Part shown: one piece after another, positions 55,269-64,000 of the stretch
How the letters are laid out: each line of letters starts with the position of its first letter
How positions within the stretch are numbered: the stretch's first letter is position 1
Assembly (NCBI GenBank): GCA_034769895.1
Contig: CM068373.1
Span: 26,758,120 to 26,822,119, forward strand
DNA: 64,000 nucleotides
Source: Magicicada septendecula
Taxonomy: Eukaryota > Arthropoda > Insecta > Hemiptera > Cicadidae
Reading direction: 5' to 3'
The notes under the pieces: generated by a model
What the model was told of the DNA's origin: nothing
Seen by the model: only the letters and a program-made list of their open reading frames with translations
The model's database searches: none
Program-made: the position numbers and the translations under genes

Positions 55269-56626
55269 TAACCTATAATTCTCTTGGTTCCTTAGTTCTG
55301 TAAGTTATATCCGTTCCTGTGTTACTGTTTACATCCTTAGTTTATTTTGTCTCTCCTTGATAACCTTCACATAGCTCTTTCTATTCCTTCAACTGGTGGC
55401 CGTACCAGTTCTTCGTTATCATCAGCATGATATGCTAGGCCTTAGTTGATTGAAGTCCAATTCGTTCTGACAACATTGCCTCTAGTAACAATAGATTGAC
55501 ATTACTTCTTCAGATGCCAAACTCGAAGGAAGGCAAAAGACGGAACAGGAAAATATTTGCGTTTTCATGCAAAATATGTCTCACTAAAGAACCTTCGAGA
55601 GCCATTTTTATACCGCTTAAAAGCCCTAAAATACATATAAACATCATTAACAGGGTGTTTCACCATAAAACGAAATCTTGACGCAATTCAACTACAGTTA
55701 CAGGAGGTTCCAGTCATAAGCAATTTTTGAAACTCAAATATATCAATATTATTTCTGCATTAAATTAAATTTGTGGGTTTGATTTTCTCTTCCAGACTCG
55801 TAAACAATTAATAAGTCAACAGAATTATGCACATAAAGTATACTTTTGACGTTAGTTTTTAGAAGTTAGATAAAGTAATATAAAATAATGTTAACACAAC
55901 TTCTGTTACAATCCAATTTATCGTTGTTCTTGAATGCCTAATTTAACCCTACATTTATTTCCAGTAAAACAACTAACTTTCTATCGAATTTGATACCCAC
56001 ATGTTAAGCTGACGTGTCCAAATATTTAAACCGAAACATTTTTAACTTATACCTGTGGATTTGTCTGTATAAGCGACTTGTGGATACTTTTGTATACCTA
56101 GGAAGGGAGATCACATGGACGAAATGTTTCTGTATAAGATATGAAGCTCCCAAAGCGACGAAACTTCACCATCTTAAAGTGATAAGACGAAAGCTTCGAT
56201 TGTATTCAATAATAAGCACACATTATATTTGAATTATAGAGTTGTATTAATCATAATAAACTAAAGGCTCATAAACTCTTGTATATATATCAAAATTCTG
56301 TTTAAAGGTGAAAAGCTATTACCTAGTACGAAAACTGACCTGTTGAAAGTGTTTACTATAATGACAAATAAATTAGTAAATACAGTTTTCTAATTTCTGG
56401 AAGAACAAGAATTTGATTTGGAATATATATTGATATAGATATGTATAGCGAGAAAAATATATTTATGTAGCCGCAGACATGGTATTGCCTTACATTAATG
56501 TTTTAATGTTTATAACGCACTGGCTAAATTAAAGGCACATCACAAACTTTGTTGTAGTTGAGTGGGTGACCCGTGAAGGAAATGAAGACTGTTTGCCGAG
56601 CTGGCGGAAACTTAATGAGGACTGTT
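55269..56626. other. Unassigned
   Basis: Short frames of 61 and 72 codons (55496-55681, 56014-56232) are not confidently assignable. The second contains VDTFVYLGREITWTK, which faintly recalls the F-YLG motif of LINE RTs. Confidence 0.3.
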
Positions 56627-56834
56627 ACTGAGGAGTAGTGAGTTGCCTAAACTAATTAAGAAACTTAAATTATGTTACTTCCTCTTTTGACATATATGCC
56701 TGCTGACACATATTATACCAATAAAACTATACTGAGGAGTAGTGAGTTGCCTAAACTAAATAAGAAACTTAAATTATGTTACTTCCTCTTTTGACATATC
56801 TGACTGCTGACACATATTATACCAATAAACCTAT
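56627..56834. repeat. Two tandem copies of a 104-bp unit
   Basis: Units at 56627 and 56731 both begin actgaggagtagtgagttgc and end acacatattataccaataaa, with about five differences. Confidence 0.9.
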
Positions 56835-57626
56835 TACATCTACTTTGCAGAGCAGAGTACCAACGTTAAATGATACCAGCAAGCAATCATTACAATAACA
56901 TATTTGAACTAGTGGTTGGCCGATATACCTATAACAGGTATCCTGCAACGATTATTTTTGTGGAACGGATATAACAGTGACTGAAAATCTGAAATACCTG
57001 TTGCGATTCAACGATAACGGAAAAGTTGAAATACCTGTTCCGTTTACTCGTGGACTCGCGGTTCCAAGTCGCGGGACATCCTTACGTAACTAACGAATAA
57101 ACGAGTACTACGGGTATTACGAGTACACGAGTACGAAGTCACTTTTTGGTGCTGCATACTTCATTCTGCGCATGTGCCGATTGCCATACAAGTACGAAAC
57201 GAATCAAAACAGCCAGGTTCAAAATATCTCTATGCCAAAGAGACGAAGCTATTTTTAATACATGAAAAAAAGTCATACTGATTTTACATTTATTCTCCTG
57301 TGTTATGCAGATGTTTAATAACATATTATATATCATACTAGTCACCAACTTAGTAAATTATGAAAAAGCGAATTAATCTACAGAGTGGCTGACAGGCCAT
57401 ATAGTACTTTTTGTTAATGTGATTTCGGAGATGATTTTAACTTCACTGCACATCTCACGTAAAGTTTTTTGACATTCGTTGTTGTGCTATTACGTACACT
57501 CTAAATTTCATTGTCCGAGTTTTGCAACTGATTTTTCTAACAAAAAAGAAATCGAAAATTAATCATTATATCTATTTCACGGGAACGTTTACGGAGAATT
57601 GGAGGGCAACATGCCATAAGGGCAGC
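56835..57626. other. Unassigned
   Basis: Includes a patch of acgagtac repeats near 57092-57135. No genes. Confidence 0.3.
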
Positions 57627-57710
57627 ACTGAGGTTGGGGCCATGCCCGTTTGAAGGCAGAGGGTGGTCCGCTTTCTCTAGGCATCAAACGGGCATGGCCC
57701 CAACCTCAGT
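57627..57710. repeat. Perfect 27-bp hairpin (30-base loop), GC-rich
   Basis: 57627-57653 is the exact reverse complement of 57684-57710 (starting actgaggttggggccatgcc). It is far more GC-rich than its surroundings. Arm length is in the range of small-RNA precursors, but a transposon remnant is equally possible. Confidence 0.9.
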
Positions 57711-58326
57711 ATTATATCTATGTCAATTTGTTTACTCCTAGTGTAAACTTGAATTAGTATTCTGTAAGGGAGGTAGGCCTATAAATTCTCTTGTTCCTTA
57801 TTTTCTTTTAAACAGTAATAGCGTAATAAAGTCAATAAAGTCACAGTGTAAAGAGACACTGTTAATAGTTTTAGTTTCAAATTATTTCTTATAACCAATT
57901 ATATAATTCAAGTGTAGGCCTATGTATGTATATAATAACTGGTATTTGTACGTGTTATTTTCTTGTAACGTTTTCGTTCCAACCTGTTATCTTCAAATAC
58001 TAGTTTAGCATACCTCTATTTGGACCAAATGTCATCTACGACGCTGTGTGAATTAGCGTCTGAATTTCTGAATCATTCAGTGTCTTCTCGAGACCAAACA
58101 CCGTTTAGTCACTGCCTTTGTTCACATACAGATATACGTTAAGGACTTTAACGGAGTTGTATAACTCATCGTTGTTTGAGCTACACAGGTGCGGACAGAC
58201 GTGGTTTGTACTTAATTTCCCAAAGTTTGTTAAGACGTAAAATTACTAGTGATTGCTCAAGTAACTGTCTTCGCAATAAGATTAACATTCATCGACGTTA
58301 CGACTAATCCGTAAGGAAGATTATTA
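57711..58326. other. Unassigned
   Basis: No recognised feature. Confidence 0.3.
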
Positions 58327-58785
58327 TTTTTTTTTTTTTTTAGCAGGGATACTGCAGTCTATGCCGCATCCCGCATTTCGATCTCCATTTCTCCCTATCC
58401 TTCCAGTAATCATCACCTTCTCCTGTTTTCTGGTGTGTAAGTCAATGCTTTCTTTTGCCACCACTTCTCCTCCATCCTCATTACATGACCATACCATGTC
58501 AACTGTCTGGATTCTATTCTTTCTGCTGCTGTAAATGCGTGCCATGTTTTCCTTCTTATATCTTCGTTTCTAACGTGTTGCAGTCTAGTAATATTATACG
58601 CTCTTCTTAAGAAGACCATTTCCACAGTTTCTGTCATCTTTTTCTCTTTATCTGAAAGATGCCAGTATTTGCAGCCGTAAGTTAAAATGGGGTCCACAAT
58701 AGTTGTGTAGATTGTCAGTTTAGTTTGAAGGTACATTTTGTTCGACCAAAGTAACGAGTTTAGCAAATGAATACCCTTTTTTCCC
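58327..58785 (-). pseudogene. 5'-truncated LINE with poly(A) tail
   Basis: The minus strand starts at the joint with the duplicated block and reads LGKKGIHLLNSLLWSNKMYL, TIVDPILTYGCKYWHLSDKE, VEMVFLRRAYNITRLQHVRN, LTWYGHVMRMEEKWW and ENRRR. After a shift it ends WKDREKWRSKCGMRHRLQ, then a poly(A) of about 18 (T run at 58327-58343). Only the RT tail is present. The open frame from 58838 runs on into LTR sequence and its first residues are not LINE-derived. Confidence 0.75.
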
Positions 58786-60117
58786 AGTTTTCGTACATAA
58801 CTTATTGCTAACATGTTACATACACAAGTTATACACAAATCTTATTATCTAACTTTAATTATTTTAAAATATTGATTTTGCTCTCGGCTTACTCATTGTG
58901 TGTTTATCTTTTTTGCAATTGCTGATTCATTAGCTTCAAAAATGAATTTACTTCTATTTAAATTTTTTTATATTACTTTGTTTTAAATTTCTACTGCGTA
59001 TGCCTTCTCCTTGATCATCAAAGACTTTACTAATTACGTTAATTCAAAAATCAAATATTTCTCTCATCATTTACGTTACTAATTACTAAATTTGATACAA
59101 GAAATATTATTCTAATTTTATTATTCTGCTGTTACATTTATGCATAATTTATTTATTTCAATACTGGTTGAATGTCTTTCATTCCAACTTTAATTAGTGT
59201 CTTTCAAATGTCTATAATTACAATTTTTTTTTATCACCTCGTTTCACGTGGTTATTCATCCGTACGTCCTCCTTTGGTCCTCTGGTCGTGTCCTCCTGCA
59301 TGTGTTGATTAATAGTCGCCTCGCCTCACGTCATATGCTGCCGGTGTGTACATAGAACTCATCGTATGTATTCTGTGGCTCTGGTTAGTCATCTAGTTTG
59401 TCCTGTGACTCTCACTATAGATGTGAATTGACGTCGTCGTCTGACATAGCCTCCTGCGGCAACGGTTGAATCGAGAAGAAGAAACCTTATTAGCGCGACC
59501 TGATATTTATAGTCAGGTCGTGCAAAAATTCCTGCCTGAACAATATCTAACCTGTCAGATTCTGTCGAGCGTCACTTTCCCACTCTGATTCAAGTCACAA
59601 TTACCGCCTATTTTCGCGAATTACGAAGTTTGTTTCACCTCACTCGATGCTCAATCGATCACTAATTTTTATGTGATTACTATACGTAAATTGCATTTCT
59701 TTATGGTTCTCACAAAACGAGTTATTCATTTTTTACGTATAGTAATTGCACTTTTCGTCACATCAATACGGTTTTTTAACAATTTATTCACCTATAAATT
59801 CTATACACTTTGGTGTCTTTTGTTTTATCCTATCGTACATAGTTTTCATATAATTAAAATAAACATACAACTATTCTACTTGAAAAGGGTTGGTTACATT
59901 TCAGGAACGGACAGGTTTCACACACACCAACAAAATACGCGCGTACACAACGCTAGCGACAGGTGAGTCGATAATGCATGTATTCTGCGCTCCCTATTTT
60001 TACTACGATCCAGCTTATGCAATCTGAATCATGTTTATTAATTCATATTTGTTTATTTTTCTTATTTATTTATTTATTTTGGCAATGCACAGTACCGTTA
60101 ATGTTCGTACTGTTGCA
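58786..60117 (-). mobile_element. LTR family 2, truncated copy
   Basis: Matches 31512-32846. The first ~230 bases of the LTR and its primer-binding site are missing at the joint with the LINE at 58785. Confidence 0.55.
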
Positions 60118-60440
60118 ACATATTTTGTTTGAAGCTTTCACGGCCGGTTTCAATGTTATGAGCACTTCGGTTTGCGGGGCTGTGAGGACGTGGTCTGAGG
60201 TTGTTTGGTGCAAACGTATCGGTCATGCCTTCAACGGTCATCTTCAGTGGAGAAGGCTCCAAAACAATGACAAAGGTTTCGTAGTCAGTGACCACTGGAC
60301 TGTGGTTAAGGATAGTGGCTGTGAGTAGGCACCCATATTTATAAACTTTTGGAGGCCGCAAGAAGTTGTCATCTAATACTACTAGCCAATCAGAAGAAAG
60401 GTGAATTCTTATTGGTTCGCCACAACTCGCGTCCAAAGAG
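60118..60440 (-). repeat. Penelope-type terminal repeat, copy 2
   Basis: Counterpart of 32847-33170. The hammerhead-like core (60210-60250) has the same GATA change, so that lesion predates the duplication. Confidence 0.5.
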
Positions 60441-60459
60441 CACTCAATGAGAGGGACTC

Positions 60460-60985
60460 ACCCCGCCGATTCATTGTAATAGATGCTACTTGCGCTAGTC
60501 CAACGAGGTCAAGTACCTCGCAGTACACTTTGACCGTCGGCTCACCTGGCGTACCCACGCTCAGACAGTTCATAAGCGACCATCCGCTCGTCTGAGCTTA
60601 CTTTTTCCACTCCTGATCAGCTCAGCCATAACCAGAAAATTTGGCAAAATGATGGTCGGCGCGTATCTGCTGCCGTCATTACCTACGCTTGCCCGGTTTG
60701 GGGTTACCTCGCCGCAATGCATAAAACGAAGTTGCAAAGCGTCCTCGACAGGGGGTCTTCGGCTAGCGGCCAAAGTACCTCGTCGCTTTTCATCTCGCCT
60801 TCTAAGGATAGGACTTTGCGTCCGATCCTTAGACGACACTTTCAGGCGGCTGGCACGCAAATTTTATGCACGTGCGGCGAGGTTCCCAGACAATCCTCAT
60901 GTGGCTGGGCTGGGCAGGTACCGTATACGTCCAGGTGATTCGTGGAAACGCCCTCGGTGTATACTGCGCTAGTGTAGGCTAGCAC
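60460..60985 (+). pseudogene. Jockey-clade LINE ORF2 C-terminus, copy 2
   Basis: Same fragment as 33190-33745. One additional G near 60754 rejoins two frames, so 60649-60972 is open from MMVGAYLLPS to KRPRCILR. The earlier frame change near 60690 remains. Confidence 0.75.
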
Positions 60986-61232
60986 AACAGCTGAGAATCG
61001 GCCTGCTATAGAGCACACGCCCTACTTGGGCAGGGCCACGAGGCAGGAGCTACAGAATGTAGCTCGGAACTCAGATACCGAGCGGTTCGTCTCTGCGACG
61101 CACAACCGCGCAGCCCAGAGACAGTCAGTCAGTTGCAATAGATGGATGTTTCTGAATCTGGACAGACTCCATACGCAGGCGACGGAAATGGAAATACGCA
61201 CTAAATACAACTAAATAACTATTTTCGTACAT

Positions 61233-61930
61233 CATTGAAAACCACGGCCTTACAGCCCCGGCAAGACGAAGTTCTCATAACATATTTTGTTTGTTCGTGG
61301 TGTAAGTGGGAGAGATATTAGAGTTTACAATTTCAATATTTTATGGTCTGTACGACATGCAAATTACAGGAAAATAATACTGGAATTGAACTACATTACG
61401 TTTATGTAATTTATTTTAAATACATTCAATTAAATAATTTAATTAATAATTGTTTACGAAAAATTTTAATTGTAAACAGGCTACGCACATTCTAGTTTGT
61501 ACACCACAAAGAGAAGGATGTATTAATTAATTTTACATGATTGATGTAGCTTCATTTTTATTATACCCTCTAAATTCTCATATAAATATAACGTGTTTTA
61601 CTTTGTTTAGTTCACTGAGCTCGGTGCGACCTCCTGGGGATGCAAATGGTAGCGATTCTAATACAAACAAAACCAACTTTAACGAAAGTACTCGACAATT
61701 TTGGGACACGTTTCCTGTGTTTGCTTTAAAATTACTTCACACTGGGGACTTTCCACTGAAAATAGTGTGTTTCTTAAAAGCAAACCCGTGTAGCGTAATT
61801 AGAAGTAATTCCCTCTCCCAAATAAAACTCATTTTAAATTTAACATAAATCCACACCTATGTTAAACAGATATTTTAGCTTCAAACATTAAAGTCAGAAA
61901 CTTTTAAAATAGTTAAAATATAGTACATAA
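61233..61930. other. Terminal-repeat fragment (61233-61284) and shared AT-rich sequence
   Basis: Counterpart of 33955-34715 with a single ~50-bp unit. The 103-codon frame at 61537-61848 is not recognised. Confidence 0.4.
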
Positions 61931-63065
61931 CAACAAATACACTAACAAAATCATATATTGGCACAGATACGTAGACGACATATTATTATTATACAATGGC
62001 AATACAAGACAAATAGAAAATTTTCACAAATACATAAACAAGATACACCCAAAATTAAAATTCACAATAGAAATAGAAAAAAACAGCAGTATAAACTTTC
62101 TAGACTTAACAATCAACAAAACAAACAATACGCACACATACAAAATCTACAGAAAACCAACCACAACTGACATGGTTATACACAACACATCAAATCATCC
62201 AACACAACATAAACATGCAGCCTTCAACCATATGCTCATATGCTACATAGACTCACAAAAATACCACTAAATAAACAAGACTACAATGAAGAACTTAACA
62301 CAATAAAATACATAGCAATAAAAAAAGGATAAAATCCTGAATTAATAAACAAATTACATAGAAAAATCCTATACAAAAACAACAAAACAACCCAAAATAC
62401 AAATAACACACAACAAAACAAATACATCACACTTACATACTACAACTCTAACACACACAAAATTGCCAACACATTCAGAAAACACAATTACAAAATAGCA
62501 TTCAGAACTAACAATACCATCAAGAGACGCATTAACGACACAAACAAAGACATAGACATAGACATATACAACAAAACAGGCGTATATAAATTAAACTGCA
62601 ACGATTGTAATAAATTCTATATAGGCCAGACAGGAAGATCTTTTTACTCCAGATTTTCTGAACACACAAAGGTCTATCCAATAACAACTTACAATCCACA
62701 TTTGCCACACACATCCAAACAGAAAACCACAGTTACACCAACATAAAAAACAATCTTGAAATTTTACACTACATGCCCAAACGTCGCAAACTCAACACCG
62801 CAGAACAACACGAAATATACAAACACAACAAAACACAACCAAACAACATACTCAATGAACAATTACAATTTAAATCCAACTCACTATTCGACACAATAAT
62901 ACATAACGGACACGGACACAATTCAGAATCTCGCGCCAACCCCCTTACATCTACACACACCCCCACACACAACCAATCCCCAAAAAACCGTTACAGATTA
63001 CCAACGCCTTGACGCTTTCTGCATTTTACCTCACTGATGAAGGAGCAAACTACTCCGAGCCGTGC
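61931..63065 (+). pseudogene. Penelope-like element: RT C-terminus and GIY-YIG endonuclease, copy 2
   Basis: Here the RT box is intact (WHRYVDDILLLYNGNT). The frame continues without the extra A through NFLDLTINKTNNTHTYKIYR to the shared catatgctcatatg frameshift near 62235. In the GIY-YIG half a TTC-to-TAA type change near 62330 adds a stop absent from copy 1. GVYKLNCNDCNKFYIGQTGR follows at about 62580-62640. The C-terminus KRRKLNTAEQHEIYKHN lies in the 62773-63012 frame. The two copies therefore carry different secondary lesions. Confidence 0.85.
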
Positions 63066-63639
63066 GTATCAGGATAAAACAAAAAGTAAGTTTTTTCACA
63101 AGTGAAAGTGTATTTAATTATTAATTGTTAAAGTGCTGTGAATGAAGTGATGATCATTCAAAATAATAGTTAAAATATACTTATAACATGAAAATAGTGA
63201 AGTAAATTACTGAACAAAAGAAAAATGGTTTCTCACATTTTTGTTTGATATTTCTATAACCTACTAATTCTCATATTGCATCTGTTTGTGCAATACGCAG
63301 TTTCATAATAAGTCACAAAAACTAAGTGATTACAATAATCCCCCCCCCAAAATAAATAATTAGTAAGCTTCCTGAGCTGCAAAATTCCGTTACCACATTT
63401 CTTATCAAATAGGTAAGTTATTAGATAATTACTAGACAATTTTGTCAAAAAATTACAAAAACACGTATTAAACCATTATTTTTAATAAAATAAATATTGT
63501 ATAGCAGATTATCACTGTTACTTTTTTAATATGAATAACATAATTGTAAATAAAGCTGTAATTTTTTTGATAGTTTTTTTAACTATAACGACTAAATGTC
63601 AAAAAATATTTTTACCACAATCTCTCCGATCGTCATATG

Positions 63640-64000
63640 GAGGCCCGGCTCCAGGCAGGGCCAAACCGCGCCACCCCCCAGGGCGGCAAATTTTAAAGGG
63701 GGGAAGATTCCGGGATGTTAAGTTTTGAAATTTAGGGAAAAAATAAAATTATTCACTTAATTTCATCACTATATGTATTTAACAATATAACGAGTTGTTA
63801 TCTATTTAATGTCCCGCGTGTGGACGCCAATTTAACAATATTACGAGTTGTACCCGTTTACGCCCAGCGATGGACGCCAATTTTACAATAAATATGTCCG
63901 ACGTTGTGTGCGTCAATTTAACAATAATTTTTGTTTATTCTCTTTATCTCAGGGTTAAAAAATAATAAATTCTCATTGCTACTGATAACTCTTAAATTTA
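63640..64000 (+). mobile_element. hAT element start, same insertion as 36408 (cut by window end)
   Basis: gtcatatg (63632-63639) precedes gaggcccggctccaggcagg exactly as at 36400. Similarity to copy 1 stops at about 63775. Beyond it lie ~55-bp repeats (atttaacaatat-acgagttgt, tggacgccaattt) absent from copy 1, so the two copies have different internal deletions. The right end is outside the window. Confidence 0.65.

Larger units (their letters stand above)
58786..63775 (+). repeat. ~5-kb duplicated block, copy 2
   Basis: Same order and orientation as 31512-36545. It lacks the extra tandem 50-bp unit of copy 1 and a short catg-containing duplication near 59980. It differs by a handful of point changes per kilobase by eye. 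Confidence 0.9.

Overview
This is a transposon-dominated, AT-rich stretch of an animal nuclear genome, most likely an insect. The basis is the mix of element types: Ty3/gypsy, R1- and Jockey-clade LINEs, Penelope-like, hAT, pogo and mariner remnants, long dinucleotide microsatellites, and no bacterial-style gene packing. A cockroach- or termite-like genome would fit, but that is inference. I found no convincing host protein-coding gene, rRNA or tRNA. Almost every recognisable reading frame belongs to a mobile element, and most are broken.

The best-preserved element is a gypsy-type LTR retrotransposon on the minus strand at 17674-26489. It has about 1.7-kb LTRs starting TG and ending CA, a 4-bp target duplication (gtat), a tRNA-Lys-like primer-binding site and a purine tract. 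Its gag carries one frameshift, gag and protease are joined by a textbook -1 frameshift signal, protease has a second one-base break, and a 987-codon RT/RNase H/integrase frame is intact. The LTRs differ by roughly 1 % plus one unit of a 22-bp E-box-containing minisatellite, so insertion looks recent.

Layout. 1-5.4 kb: LTR fragment and a pogo-like remnant. 5.4-14 kb: LINE fragments, a mariner fragment, and a repeat family with about 157-bp internal tandem units. 14-15.9 kb: a diverged LTR. 17.7-26.5 kb: the gypsy element. 27.2-29.5 kb: a solo LTR, a LINE RT fragment split by a 299-bp insertion with a 14-bp target duplication, and an R1-clade LINE with a 15-bp target duplication. 30.2-37.2 kb: mariner fragment, LTR with primer-binding site, Penelope-type terminal repeat, Jockey tail, Penelope-like RT/GIY-YIG pseudogene, hAT. 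38-53 kb: several LINE tails, solo LTRs, a hAT with a perfect 8-bp target duplication, and palindromes. 54.3-54.8 kb: a tandem 234-bp repeat in which each unit carries a hammerhead-ribozyme-like motif. 58.8-64 kb: a second copy of the roughly 5-kb block at 31.5-36.5 kb, in the same orientation and including the same hAT insertion site.

The most interesting theme is the recurrence of hammerhead-like cores (CUGANGA, stem II, GAAA) with self-complementary stem III sequences. They occur in Penelope-type terminal repeats at about 7.7, 32.9, 41.2, 44.2, 45.8 and 60.2 kb, and most convincingly in the 54-kb tandem repeat, which resembles an animal retrozyme. All alignments and translations were done by eye, so identities and element ends are approximate.
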